From the NCBI GenBank assembly GCA_947579665.1, contig OX388350.1, positions 34,505,393 to 34,569,392 on the forward strand: DNA of 64,000 nucleotides. Reading direction: 5' to 3'. Below the pieces are notes generated by a model, which did no database searches, was not told where the DNA came from, and saw nothing but the letters and a program-made list of their open reading frames with translations. Source of the DNA: Sympetrum striolatum. Taxonomy: Eukaryota; Arthropoda; Insecta; Odonata; Libellulidae. Positions within the stretch are counted from its first letter, which is position 1. Each line of letters starts with the position of its first letter. The position numbers and the translations under genes were made by a program. This document shows positions 12,901 to 25,426 of this stretch, piece after piece.

Positions 12901-14846
12901 CAGAAGGCATATTATCCAAATAAGCTCATTTTAACTCAATGTTTTAATCAATGACTTTTCGGATGTCAGCTTGGACTATGATGTTTTTGTTTTGTGGTCT
13001 AGAATTAAGATCGATTTATCGCGATAGCATAACGTATACACATGGAGGTAAAGAAACTTAACCCTCCCCTGAGAAATATAATACGACTTTTCAAGGCTCT
13101 CTTGAAGTGGTTATCCACAAGAAAACTTTATCAGCTTTTCTCAAGATATGAATTGAGTTCATCGCTGGGGGCAAAATTCCCTAAGTTCTTACTCAGGGCG
13201 GATTCGAAGAATTTTCTCCTCCTTCCATTCCTTTCTTTGACCTTTGCCTGAGTTTCTAGAGAATGTTTTTCTTTCACTAATGTTTACCTATCAGAAGTGA
13301 AAATAATACCGCGATATGAATTTCCCCTGAAATGAATATATAAAAAAAGAAATTATTACCTAAAGAAGATAAGACAAAACGAGTTTCTTTAAACCACAAC
13401 GGAAAGAAACCTTCTGCGATATACAATCATACCAAACGCCACTTATAAAAACAAACTATCCCAAATAATAAAGCCTTGCATCTATTTGAATTTCTGGGTC
13501 GAGGATTTGTATTTACGGTGAATAAATACCGAAAATCTCATTGATTCCTTTTCCCTAGCGCTTCCTTCTTTTATTCTCGCAATCGTGCCTTCTCGAGTTT
13601 CTTGGAATTAATTTACTCTAGATCGAGTTTATTTTTTAAAGTACATATTCATTGGCCAAAATAATTAAAGAGTACTTAACCTTTTTCTGTAAGTTTCCAA
13701 TGATACTATTTTTAATTAAAAGAAGTCTTACATCGGAATATAAAGAACGAAATAACTTTGGAATGATTAATATAAATCCTTGAGGTGATCAACTCTACTT
13801 TATTCACTGAAAAATCTTTCATTTGCTGTATTTATATCAGAGCACGTTGCCTCTCTGATATTATTACCTTTTTTGTAGTTCTGTGCCAATATTTTCCTGT
13901 GATTCCACCATTCTAAATCTACCGTACGAATTTGCAATTAGATGAATATTGAATTTATTCAAGTAGTTTCTTCTATGGTGATGGTTTACAGCTCCACGAA
14001 AACTTAATTCGATCAATTTCAAAGTCAAATAGGTCTCCTAACGTCATGCATATGATTAGTTCTTACTTGATAGCTTGAATCGTATACATTCGGTTCCTTC
14101 CAAGAGCCGATCCGGAGTGAATTCAGTATTGTTACACGAATGGAATCCAATATAAAATATGAGATATGGTATCCAGAAGCTACTTATAATATTATGATTG
14201 TAGACGCTGCAGCGCTGTCTACTCTACACATAAAAAATACATAGCTATTAATATCGTACGAAAAATTTTACTACCAATTTATAATATTCTGAAAGTACCT
14301 AACTATTGCAATAGATAATCAAAATTGGAAGGAAATAGAAACTTATACATATTCAGTTATCATTAAAGTCAATCGGAACTCTTAACACGGAAAGGAATTT
14401 TCATACATTTTTCATGTTTTTCATAAAATTTTCCGGACAGATGTTGAATTATAATTTTTTAAACTTTGGAAAAAAATGATGATTTTATGACTCTTTATGT
14501 TCATAATTTTTACAATCTGATACCTATGCATAATTATTCTAAATTGGCATCGTATTGTTCATTTGAGAAGATAGGCTTACCAAAGGACCAACTTCAAGGT
14601 TTCTTGAAACATTTTTTCTCTATGATTCTCATTCACATGAAGGATATTCAAAGTTTCCTGATGTATTTTTCTCTATAATTCTCATTTGAAGGAAATGGTA
14701 ACTATAGCAAATAACTGCAATGAACCAGAGGTAATAGTTTACTAAAATACAACGCCAATTCATACACCATATCCAAATAGCAAGGATTTGATAACTGAAA
14801 TGGAACGACAAATAAAATTAAGAATATGCTTATCCTTTCAAGGGAT
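9960..14846. other. long spacer, one MITE half and one GC-richer block
   Basis: Positions 10040-10330 are GC-richer with overlapping 78- and 61-codon frames of no recognisable content. A half MITE lies at 10651-10706 and is listed separately. A short duplication of TTTTTCTCTATGATTCTCAT occurs near 14613 and 14664. I recognise nothing else. Confidence 0.45.
10651..10706 (-). mobile_element. solo right half of the GAGG-type MITE
   Basis: GAATGAGAAGAGGAACGCCG, then a close match of AAAGACGGCTATTGGAGATTT, corresponds to the right arm of the full copy at 45147-45388. The left arm and the outermost CCTCTAAT are missing. Confidence 0.55.
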
Positions 14847-14849
14847 GTA

Positions 14850-14926
14850 CACTCCTGGCCAAAATTAACGCAGCACCTCCCTAGCGATCCTTACTGCCGG
14901 TGCTGCTTTAATTTTGGCCAGGAGTG
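14850..14926. mobile_element. 77-bp Tc1/mariner-type mini-element (hairpin MITE)
   Basis: The ends are near-perfect inverted repeats of about 31 bp: CACTCCTGGCCAAAATTAA at the left and its complement at the right, followed inside by GCAGCACC and GGTGCTGC. A TA dinucleotide flanks each side (14848-14849 and 14927-14928), as expected for target duplication by the IS630-Tc1-mariner superfamily. Only about 15 bp separate the arms, so the element is almost entirely terminal repeat. It has no coding capacity and would need a transposase in trans. Confidence 0.8.
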
Positions 14927-15203
14927 TACTTAATAATTAATAAGAGACTATAGTACATAAATGCTCAAATTGAAATTAAATTGTATAAATTTCATTTAAT
15001 GAATTTTTTTGTCATTTTATAGTGATGTGTAGTAAATATTATAATTTTTAATTTAATGAGAGAAAAAACTTGTACCGTATGAATTAGTTATAAGAAAAAC
15101 CTATAACAGGCTAGGAAACACGTAAAATATAAACTGGACAGACTCAGAATTCACTTGGTGATAGTTAGTAACAAACAATTTCATAATAATAACTTGCTAC
15201 ACC

Positions 15204-15319
15204 ACAAGAATAAATACATACACGAACTAGGTTTAGCAGCGAAACTACATCATCAGGCCTGTATGTCTGATAATGTAGCTTCGCTACGAGACTTAAGTCG
15301 TGTACGCATTATTTCTTGT
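15204..15319. repeat. snapback repeat with divergent pair of hammerhead-like cores
   Basis: ACAAGAATAAATACATACAC at the left and its near complement at the right define the arms. Two cores face away from a 9-bp centre. On the minus strand, 15257-15221 has CCTGATGATG, the stem GTAG/CTGC, AAAC, CTAG and TTCGTG. On the plus strand, 15267-15302 has CTGATAATG, the stem GTAGC/GCTAC around TTC, GAGAC, TTAA and GTCGTG. Stem II is perfect on the plus copy. The four-base loop before GTC matches the copies at 706 and 5110. Confidence 0.75.
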
Positions 15320-17528
15320 AGAGCAGTAAACGTTATTATAATGAATTTTTACTAAGAATATAATTTATTATAAATGTAAGAATGTATAAGTATACGCGTT
15401 TATGAGATAATTATACAAATATACGTTCGAGGTAAATCTCTCATTCAGTGATAAATTCACGTTTTTAAACATTTAGATCTTCTCTCACATTAGCGACTTT
15501 CCGAAAGGGTGACTGAATTCCTTAATTTCGATAAAAAGTTCATCTCTCTTATGCGTCGAGCGACATTTCTCGTCCCTCCAGTTTTCGAGTCATTAAAGAG
15601 ACGTTTTCGCCGAGCAAAATAAAAGCGGCGACAAGAGGAGTCTCCTTTTCAGAAGTGCACAGATACAAAGACGAGGCACATTTAAATGAGAGAGCGGGAC
15701 TCGGCGAAATAGAGAAAATCGTGCGAGGATATGATTGCGAGCGGAGAAACGAGATGGCGGTGGGATGACACGAGAGATGCGAGAAAGAATGCGACTAAGT
15801 AAGTCTCATCAGGAATAGGGGCTTTTCAGGGAAGGGCTTTTAAGGTGAAGTACGCGTGATGCACCCTGGGAATGATATTTGACGTTGGAGGGAATACTAT
15901 CAAAAGCTTTTCATTCCTTACCCGGAAGTGCCAAAGCCGATATCAGCTTCATCTATCTAGATAACTCGGATAAATCCGGCTCCAACCAGATTCATTGGAA
16001 ATTAAATGTTTAAGCTCTCAAGTAGAACATCAGAATTTCTTCGGAAACGTAATTCCTTGATTTTTTGTATATTGCAAAAATAGTCGACATTAGCCATCTT
16101 TTCCCTTAATCGTTAAATTACAAGTACTTTAATATTTAAAATACTAGAATGAAACACCCCCGCTGATTAGAAACAAATTATTTTCATAATAATAGTTTCG
16201 TATAAGAGCATGTGGTGCTCTCTAAATAATAATCAATCAGTTACATTGAGAAAATTCACGAGATAATCAACCAACATGATAATTAGCCAATTATGATACG
16301 ATTGAGATATAGTAGCACGCAAGGAATATACAATTGTTATCCTGGCACACTTCGAAACTCACTGATTCAAATGATTAGTTTAAAAAAATATTTCTAGAAC
16401 TCTTTAGTTAGTTAGTTAGTTAGTTTAAAAGTTAGAATCAATTTCAGTTAAACATGTACTTCCAAATTTGTGATCAGAATAAAATAGAATTTTTCACTTA
16501 CTTCCAAGAAAAGGCAGCTTTAGATGTTTATGTACATCTTAGCATATATACTATAACATTAATAAAAGCCGTGAGACTCGTAAATAATTTGTTAGTGAAG
16601 GTTTGTAACCAGAGATGCGTTTGGAAGCATAAAATAATATGTAAACCTCCATTAATATTCGAATTTTTTACCGTACAGTTTTGTGCATAAATTAGGCATA
16701 TCTCATAAAAATGTTAACACCGATTAAAAGATTATTATCTACATAAAAGTCAACTTCTTAATTCAGCCTTAAAAGATGGACTGAAAGACTCGATTAGTAT
16801 TGGGCATATATAAAATAAATAATAATATAATTGATTAAAACGATTTTCTAAAAGTTTATGGTTTCTAATAAATATGAAATTCTTAAATTTTCAGAAGATT
16901 TTTTAAAATAAATGATTTTTGGCCAAATTTAAGGAATCTTTTTCCTTAGTTGTAACTCAGATCTTAACATTATTATGAAGAGTAGAATAGCCTCGGTAGA
17001 AATCTTTGCATATTGACTTGGAGTGATGTATAGCTGCGGTGTTTACGTTAACAAAACCGTAATTTTCTAGAAATCATATCTACAACGAGGCGTCACTCAG
17101 TCTCATTTTCTGTTATAATCTCAAAAGAAGTGCAAACAAGGTGGCGGGATAGTTTCGGGCTCCTTGCTAAACTCAAGTTGGCGGAGTAGCAGAGTAGCTG
17201 CGCGAACGTTTTCATTCACTTGGGCAACAGGAATCTACCAAAAATCATTTCCCTCAACAAAGAATAGGAATTTGAGTTTTAGAAATCATGTTTGGCAAAT
17301 GTTTGCGTTGAGTACGCAGTATTTCGTGCGCTATTTCTTATTAATGGAGACATGAAAATAAACCTTTTTCTGCGCATTCCTTACGTATTTCATGCGGTTG
17401 CTGCTCTAATAGAATAAACAATAATAGTTGTAGCTGAATGACTGCTATCGAAGCTTATCAGAAGGAATATTTTCCAATAATAGTTTGACTAAGGAACAAT
17501 AAAAAGCATATTTCATTTACTTCTATTG
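15320..17528. other. spacer with a CpG-rich block and a tetranucleotide repeat
   Basis: Positions 15540-15860 are GC- and CpG-rich and free of convincing frames. A (TTAG)n microsatellite of about five units lies at 16403-16426. Positions 17100-17220 are again GC-richer. I recognise no gene. Confidence 0.45.
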
Positions 17529-18537
17529 TTACTTTCTCCATGTACGAAGTATAGAGAAAATATTGTTTTCATGAAAAAATTCGACTTCGAGATTTCAACG
17601 GAAATACATGTTTTGGGGTCCCTAGAACACGTTTTGACCATTTTCGGAATGATGTCTGTGTGTATGTGTGTGTGTGATAGTGGGCGCTCTAACGTGAAAA
17701 CTATTAGTCGCATCAATACCAAACTTCATATATAGTACTGTTATGTGTGCTGTCAGAGTTGATTATCTTTTGGAGTAAATCGGTTAACCGGAAGTCGAGC
17801 TTCATTCATCAAAGCTCATTTCCGGTTTTTAATATATCTCCATAAATATGATATATAGGTATATTGTATACCCTATAAAAGTTTTAGATAATCTAATTTA
17901 CTATAACTTTTGTATTTAACATATTTTTGTATCACCGGTTGATTAGGAGTTATTCGTGAAATACCGATAACCCGGAAGTAGATGTTATGTACTTTGTGGG
18001 CGCTCTATCATTAAAACCATTCGTTGTATCAACACCAAATTTCATATATAGTATTTTGGTTGGTGTCGTTAGAGTTGATTAGTTTTTAGAGTAGATCGGT
18101 GAACCGGAAGTTGAGCTTCATTCTTCAAAGCTCATTTCCGGTTTTCAAAATATCTCCATAAATATGATATTTAGGTATATACTATTATTTATAAATGTTT
18201 TAGAAAATGTAATTTACTATAACTTTTGTATGAAACATATTTTTTTATCATTGATTGCTTAGGAGTTATTCATGAAATACTGATAAACCGGAAGTTGCTG
18301 ATTATGTACTTTGTGGGCGCTCTGGGTTCTATGGGCGAAAGGCCAAATTCATCGCTTTTCATCGAGCATGTCCCGAAAAACATTACTTATAATATTTGTG
18401 ACGTAAAAGATAATAATATATAAATTAATCACTCATCTTCCAAGTTTAGATTGAATATAGAGTTCGAAATTACTGTCGTAGATAAATATTTACATCTTAT
18501 ATATGGAGAAAGTCATGTGCTGGCCACATCAGATTTT
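17529..18537 (+). mobile_element. Helentron-like (HINE/DINE-type) non-autonomous element
   Basis: This one-kilobase repeat has an inverted partner at 48254-49313. Subterminal inverted repeats are visible: ACTTTCTCCAT at 17531-17541 and ATGGAGAAAGT at 18503-18513. A GT-rich microsatellite lies at 17655-17676. Then comes a tandem array in which GGGCGCTCT recurs at 17682, 17998 and 18314, an exact 316-bp period. The 3' end carries a small hairpin (ATGTG/CACAT around CTGGC) and stops in a T run. Short subterminal inverted repeats, a microsatellite, internal tandem repeats, a 3' hairpin and T-T flanks match what is known of non-autonomous Helentrons. No helicase is encoded, so the class is inferred. 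Confidence 0.6.
17682..18322 (+). repeat. 316-bp tandem repeat, two full units plus start of a third
   Basis: Each unit starts GGGCGCTCT and contains ACCAAACTTCATATATAGTA or a close variant, then AACCGGAAGT, CAAAGCTCATTTCCGGTTTT and ATCTCCATAAATATGATAT. It forms the core of the Helentron-like element. Confidence 0.8.
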
Positions 18538-18543
18538 TTTTTT

Positions 18544-20023
18544 ATAGCTGTGGCACTGTCAAGACTTGACATTTATGCCAGAGTGAAATTTAATGATGTC
18601 GTTTGTTTTAATGCATTTATTTTCATATAAAATTGCATGTCTTTTGAAACTTAGTAGAAAAGGTATCCTACATTAACTTATGTCTCAGTATTGTTCGTGG
18701 CTGTGCTTACTTGAAAGCGACCGGGATATGAATGACCACATTAATTCTGGTCACCTATTAAATGCCATAAACAATATTATTCGTATACACGTTGTGCAGC
18801 TATCGCATGGACTTAGTACAAAATCTGGCCCATGGAGAAAAGGAAATGAAAACTAACTCACTCATCCAATATAATAAACCTCATTCCTTCTCCAAGAAAT
18901 TTAGTTGCTAATGGTAGAGGGGTATCCAAACCACCCTCAGGGATGAATACATTAATAACAGACATTCACGAATTACTAGCAACCGGTCAGAATTCATTAC
19001 ATAGAGTGCAGTAAATGTAGGTACTTCAGCATGAGCAGCAAGGCTCATCAAGGGGAACAACTCCTACAAATGTCTGAATCAGAGTCGGCCCTTTTATTCC
19101 CATCTACGCCCGAAAGGAGCCGTATTTCAATCCGTTCCAATCTAAAAAACATTTCGGCGGGAAAAAACTGGCGTCGAGTGCAAAAAGATCACGAGGAGAG
19201 GGACTGCGAACTTAACCTCTCGAATCTATCCTTTCATAGCGATCGGCCGGCGTTTTTCTCCTTTTCTCAGCCGTCGTTACGGATCGTTATTTAAACTCAC
19301 GTCAGAGAGAACTTTCCGAATAATTGTCGCCGAACGGAAAGCGGCCTCTCCGAAGGAGATTTCCCGGATTTTTCGCCGATGCCTGACTCGACCGACGCAT
19401 TGGGTCACAAAAGCGATTTGGAAGAGGTTTAACGATTTCGGACTCGGGAAACGAGGGAATTATCCTTTGATCGAAGGAGGATTGGGAGAGGTAGAAAAGG
19501 TTGTTAAATGAAAGGTAAGTAATTAAGGGGTTTCCTCGGAGAAATTCAATGAGTGACGGATTCTCAGTTTTGATAAAACAATCGCCCGGTTTTCTCTCTT
19601 CTCCTTTTCCGTAACGTTTTTCGTCTTACGAGTGCAATCCGTGGGTCGAATTGGTCCAGAATTTCGCCAAACCGTTTGCTGCGTACCGAGAAGTTCGTTT
19701 GGTAATTAGAAGTTTACTCGATTGAATGGTGGTTATAGTTTTGCTTTCGTAAACTATCTATTCAAATCGAGTATTATTTACTTAACTTTTGAAGTAAATA
19801 AAATACGGAATGAATTCATAGGTTCCGGTAAGACTTTCTGGTAGGAAGCTATAATGAGCTGATAAAATAAAAAAAATGTTCACTCGTGCCACAGAAGGAA
19901 TATTATAATAAAATATAAATCAATTACTTCGGCTTTCATTAGGTGGAATTTAAACTTATGACACATCAGATAAAATAAATATTAATTTAATTTTCACTGA
20001 GTGGGTGAGTTACTTATTATTTG
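18544..20023. other. spacer with a CpG-rich block, unassigned 87-codon frame
   Basis: Positions 19030-19700 are markedly GC- and CpG-rich. An 87-codon frame (19031-19294, plus) starts with a serine- and glutamate-rich stretch. I recognise no domain, and no splice context decides it. It may be an exon, a promoter-like island or a conserved non-coding block. Confidence 0.35.
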
Positions 20024-20192
20024 GGTGAGAAGGAAAATAACTTTGCAAAATTCCACAGGAGGTTTTTATTAGTATGGCAACCGGTTTTGAACTACAAGTT
20101 CATCATCAGGCAAAAACATGTTGTTCGGAACCGTTCGCCATATTATTAAAAAACCTCCTGTGGAATTTTGCAAAGTTATTTTCCTCCTCACC
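20024..20192. repeat. snapback repeat with one intact and one eroded hammerhead-like core
   Basis: The arms are long: GGTGAGAAGGAAAATAACTT at the left, with the complement at the right end, continuing through TTTGCAAAATTCCACAGGAGG. On the minus strand, 20110-20078 reads CCTGATGATG, the stem GAAC/GTTC around TTGTA, AAAAC and CGGTTG. The plus strand has a clearly homologous but eroded partner (AACATGTTGTTCGGAACCG at about 20116-20135) that lost its CTGATGA. The unit was therefore an inverted dimer like those at 4517, 15204 and 35400. Downstream of the core, TGTGGAATTTTGCAAAGTTA recalls the tail at 44010. Confidence 0.75.
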
Positions 20193-21853
20193 TACGACGG
20201 AATTAGTTATTATTTATTTACAGAGAATAACGTGTTAGTTATTTTAAAAACTAAATGTTACGTTATGTATTATATTATTCAATAAAATATTATATTCATC
20301 ATAAGCTTCCAACCAGTCGGTTTATAGAGTTTGTTTTATCTTATCCTGGTTCCTCTTGAAGTAATCGAAAAAATAAATATGAAAAAAAAAACATGGTTAA
20401 GTCAAAAATAAATCAGTCAGATAAAAATAATAGACTGAAATTCAAACATGATCCCTAAATAATAGTAGTATTCGATAGTTATATTCGAGGAAAAAATTGT
20501 GCTGTAGAGGAATGTGGAAGTATAATGCTTGTGATTTTTTCTTATGAAACTCAAATTTATATCTCTGAAAATATGAAACAAGAGCCCAGAGATGACATGG
20601 GATAGGGTATTTCAGCTTTGATACTTGATGCCGTATTTTAGAGAGAGAGGAAAGAAAAAGCTGGATCATTATAGCGATCCCAAATACCAATGCCAGATTT
20701 ACGCAAAAAATAAGACTTCAAAAATGTCGTCAGTCTATCCGTCACTGGAATGTAATATAAAATCGTAAAGTTGAAATAAGGAAAATTTCCTGCTGCTCCA
20801 AAAATACAGGGATTATTAATGTAAGTGAACGTTTTTATACACAGCTCAAAAATTAGATCTTTAATTTTATAAAAAGATTTAATATTTAAGTCTATATGAA
20901 GATGAAAACCAAATAATTGCCGTTTCGTTTAGCACCCACAAAATCATAAACAATGTGGAAATTAAACATACATAAACTATTTTTAATAAACTAAATGACA
21001 GTATATAGAGTATGAACTATTAATACATTTAGAATTTCTTTCTAATTTCAATAAAATCAAAATATCATTTCTTTGCACTTGCATTTATGGCTACAAAATA
21101 ATTAGCGAACATCTTGTAATAAAAGATAGACTAAGGTTGGAAAAGTAATGATATTCAAAGGAGGTATTTATTTCAATCAAAAGCAATCAAATATAAATAA
21201 GATATATTCTTTTCTTCAAACCTAAATATTTTTCGAGACGCAAGGAAAAAATTCAGCGATGCTATACTGAAATTTGGTTATTATTGTTATATTTGGATAA
21301 TATGGTAAATATTTAGTATTAACGGACAACAAAAAATTCCATCCCTTAGTAAACATAAAATCCTTGATAAATGAATCTCAATATATCTATTTTTGGGATA
21401 AAATATCAATAGCACTTCATTCTTAATTCAAATTTATTCTATCGTCTCCTGCAAACTTCATTTCTCCTAGTTATGACTGAGTTTCAAAGTTCGTTGGATC
21501 CCCTATCCTTTCCTTTTCACATATTTATCTCGAAGAGGATCTGAATGTCTTTACCAATACCAGATATCGCATTCCGATAAAGAAGAATTATATTACAACC
21601 GTGCTAGCTCAATATCCCGAAAGAATTCCATATGTGGGAAGGCTCATTTAATACGCAGAGGTAAGTTTTGGATGACGTGAAATACGAGAATGAAATAGAA
21701 CAGATGTAGAAAAGTTGGCCACTGAAAAACAAACCAACTTCGTTCGGAGTGAAAATTCAAGTTAGAGCAAACATATGCACTCGTGGGAATGAGCGAGAAG
21801 TTGAATAATTCAAAGAGATAACGATGATGATGAGAAGGGATGAATTTAAAATG

Positions 21854-21997
21854 TAAACGAGAGTAAGATCACTGATAACGAGCTGCAAACAGGAAATAAC
21901 TACTCTTCTTCCTGTTAAAATTTCAAATGCAAACGAGAGTAAAATCACTGATGACGAGCTGTAAATAGGAAATAACTGCTATTCTTCCTGTTAAGAA
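21854..21997. repeat. 76-bp tandem duplication
   Basis: AAACGAGAGTAAGATCACTG and the following bases through TCTTCCTGTTAA recur 76 bp later with a handful of substitutions. The two copies are adjacent, and neither matches a known element elsewhere in the window. Confidence 0.65.
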
Positions 21998-22274
21998 TTC
22001 AGTCCGAAAAATTTTTGAACACTTACCCATATAATTACATTAGCATTATTACCATACACATTACTAGCAACCAACAGCTTTTCATAAAGAGAAAGACTTA
22101 CAAGCCAATGTTAGGAGAAAGTAGTTTATCTAAATTTGTTTAGACTCTTTTTTGCCTCTGTTTCAATTTAAAATTCATCGTTTCAATAAAAAACAATCAT
22201 ATAATAGCTACAATTTTTACAGTTTATTATTATTCAACTTATTTTTAAATTTTAGTAGCTTTAATTTAATTTAC

Positions 22275-22385
22275 CGACCTCGGCCACATGGTTGGTACGT
22301 TAGCTTTCTAATACCCCAGTCCCGGCTTTGAGTCCCGGCTAACTAGGTTTTTTCCGGCATTTGCGTCTGTGTTCATCATGCGTAT
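22275..22385 (+). mobile_element. tRNA-derived SINE, degraded copy
   Basis: CTCGGCCACATGGTTGGTACG aligns to the A-box side and GGCTTTGAGTCCCGGCTAAC to the B-box side of the better copy at 51179-51315. After the tRNA-like head both copies continue with a related phrase (GGTTTTTTCCGGC versus GGATTTTTCTGGC) and TTGCGTCT or TTGTGCGTCT. Sharing both the head and the non-tRNA body makes this a SINE family rather than two tRNA genes. Confidence 0.6.
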
Positions 22386-24862
22386 GAAATTATTAAATCG
22401 GATATTATCTGGGCACCTTTTACTGTAACAGAAGTTATTACAATTGAAGTAATAATAACAATACTTTAATCACAGCCGTGAGCTTACAAAGACAAAAGTG
22501 AATTAATGTTACGTATCCCTCAACCCTGAACAAAATGCAAGTGAAACATTCCACAATCATAAATTCAAAATGGTCGAAGACATAGAACTGAAAGTAGAAA
22601 GTAGAACTCTGGCAAATTATGAGAGTTGAAGTAGAAAATGAAATTAAGGAAGCGAGAGAGAGAATGAAAGTTAAAGGAAGTGGAAAAAGACGCAACATAT
22701 TTGATGTAATAAAATCATAATGGTATTAGTAATAGAACAGTACGTACAAAATAGAATAATGGCGACTTTTGAGAAATGGTGATATAAATTAAAGACAAAA
22801 AAATACTTAGTAAGATAAAAAATAGAAAGTGAAAGGAAGTGTAAAAATAGAATTAATAGAAAGAATTCGAGGAAAGTTAAAGGAAGCGAAAAAAGTTAAA
22901 GAGGGAGAAGCTTGAGGAAGTTAAAGGGGTTGATGAAATAGGAGCAATGGGACAAATGAGTTTATTTCGTTGAGTGTGAAAGGGAGTGGAGGGGAGTATG
23001 AATGGAGCTGAGGAAAAGGGGCGGGGCGTGTGGAAAGGGTGTGGCGTCCCTAGAGACGGGGAAAGTGAAAGTTAATGAAGTGAAATAAAGAGTTGGCAAA
23101 TATGGCGGAGGCTGGGAATTAATGGAAACTAAAGATTAATTTGAACGAAGCGAACTCCGTACAACACCTTAATCACAAAACTTAACCATTTAATTACATT
23201 TATTACATTTGGAATTGCAAATACGGGACGTGCGAAAAATCTGATGATTGTCGTATGTTCTTTCTTGATTTCCTCACTTACAAGTGATATAGATGAGATG
23301 AAGACATCATAATATGAGTATTATTTGCCAAGTAGTCATTGTTACTTCCTTAAAGTTTATAATTGTTATTCCTAAATTGGAAACAAAACAAAGATTCAAT
23401 TTATCTTTATCTCAATTACTTTGGCCAAGCACTCCACCTTACTTTATTTTAATATGAAAATGTATATTGTAAAAAATCTTTTATTTCTTCTATCATTAAT
23501 ATAATAGTATTTTAATTTTAAAATATTCCGTCAATTTGAAAAAACGAGAATGATTATTTTATCGATACTGAATAATTTATTATATAAGAATTTTCCTACT
23601 TAATAATGATTGAAATAAATACTTCCTAATGGTAGTAGTAAAATTGAATTTAAATTAAAAATAAATAAAAAAAGTCGACTTGCTGAAAATTTTTAACATC
23701 TCAACTTCAGGATACAGTTGAAAGCATTCAGATAACTTTCATTTGATTTCACATTCTCTTAATGGGTATAACTAAAAATAGAATTAATCATGAGGTAAAT
23801 TTTGAGGAATATCCTCTTACGCACGCAGAAGAATATAAGATGTTCCTCAAGAATGCCCATGGCATAATTTCCACTAAAATCGAAGAGCCACCAATGGAAT
23901 TACTATAGGCGTACTCTCTTTGAAAGAAAAATTAAGGCGACCGTGCATTGTATTGAAAGACGAAAGCAGGAAGTTTGCAAAAGGAGAATTGAAATAGCGA
24001 GCAAAGGAGGTAAGTAACGACGTAGACCAAAAGACGGAGAAGAATAGAGACTCCCACGCACACCATTTGGAAACTCTCCTTCATTCGATTCAGAAGGAAT
24101 GGTTTGGGAAAATATTTCCCGACCTAAAGCTTGATAGAATTTTTCTCAGTTGATTTAACTCGTCCTCTCGCACATAGAGCTTAGCGGAACCGTTGGTGAG
24201 ACAAATACCGGCGAAACTGAACAGAATATTCTTCGTTAAGAAATTTGCAGGAATGAGGTAAATATAAAAATTTAATATAGGTAATACTTCGTTCTTGTTC
24301 CACAAAAACATGCAGAAACGCCTCATTCCATCTTTACTATGTTAAATTTCCAGGAATTATACGGTTCTATATATATATAGAGAATCATCAACACAGAAAA
24401 ATCATAAAAATTATAGGATCAATCATACTCTTTCATTTGTCTCATAGTAAATAGGTCTCATTGTATTAGTGTAATTATTATGTGTAAGAGCCATTATTGC
24501 ATTATTACATATATGACTACATGTATAACATATTTATCCTTGGTTATTTTACTGGGAATTTTTCTTATTATATATCATTGTTTGTGTGAAGAATTGTGTT
24601 TAACTGCTATATTGTATAAATATTTATGTTAAGTGTATATTGCCTGGGAATCTTAGGTAAGGAAGTTGATGTTACTACATCCTGAATAGCACATTCTATA
24701 GACCTCTGATGGTTCACGGGTTGAAAATGCATATGTAAACGTGCAAAATGTATACAACAAATGTTTTAAATAAAATCGCATCGCTAATATGCTTAATTAT
24801 TTGCATTTTTAAGATTAATACGATCGATCAAACATTATTCTGGCTAATGGTAAAATAAGTAA

Positions 24863-25006
24863 AACTTAGAAGAAAGGAACTTGGTAAACTTCCACAGTAA
24901 ATGATTTTATTAAAATTTTTATTGTTGAAGATGGCTTGAGCCGAAACCAATCGTTTAATAAAATCATTTTCTGAGGAAATATATGGAGTTTTTTTTCTTC
25001 TAAGTT
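24863..25006 (+). repeat. snapback repeat with central hammerhead-like core
   Basis: AACTTAGAAGAAA at the left pairs with TTCTTCTAAGTT at the right, and AAATGATTTTATTAAA with TTTAATAAAATCATTT nearer the centre. The plus-strand core at 24925-24953 reads TTGAAGATG, the stem GGC/GCC around TTGA, then GAAACCAATCG. The CTGATGA box is mutated to TTGAAGA, so it is unlikely to act as a ribozyme. The left arm holds only the tail half of a unit, so the second core has been lost. Confidence 0.65.
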
Positions 25007-25280
25007 CAGAATGTCCTCCCACGAAGTATGGCTTCGAATAATCGAGTTTAAATGAGTTAAACATAAAATAATAATTAAAGATATGAAAAATTATAATCAA
25101 GAAAAACTGATGAAAAACTGTCGCTTAGATGATACGAAATCACTCACGAATAAGTAAAATCCTGCGGGCTATTGCGATAGATTTTTTGCAACCAAATGCT
25201 GGAATGAGAAAACACGAAGATCAAAAATAATAAAAATAAAATCGATTGCGGCAGGCTTTACCGAGTGGAAATCCATAACA

Positions 25281-25426
25281 GAGGATGTGAAAAATAAAGA
25301 TTTTTACAAATACTTTTTTCCACACATTTATGAGGTGACTTCACCCGATCTGTGCCGAAACCGGTCGTGTTTCAAACAAATGTGTGGAAAAAAGTATTAC
25401 TAAAAATCTTTATTTTTAACATCCTC
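25281..25426 (+). repeat. snapback repeat with central hammerhead-like core remnant
   Basis: GAGGATGTGAAAAATAAAGA at the left and its near complement at the right form arms that continue through CTTTTTTCCACACATTT. The centre, 25331-25370, ends GCCGAAACCGGTCGTG on the plus strand, identical to the 3' half of the family core. The 5' half is degraded (TGAGGTGACTTCACCC). The tail TGTGTGGAAAAAAGTATT parallels TACTGTGGAAAGTAAACA at 730. Confidence 0.65.

Larger units (their letters stand above)
20193..24862. other. long spacer with purine-rich block
   Basis: Positions 22600-23110 are strongly purine-rich on the plus strand (GAAAG, GGAAG and GAGAG runs), which creates open frames on the minus strand without meaning. 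A tandem duplication and a SINE inside this interval are listed separately. I recognise no gene. Confidence 0.45.

Noticed and set aside
16403..16426. Telomere-like repeat
   Set aside because: The unit is TTAG, only about five copies, and not the arthropod telomere repeat TTAGG.
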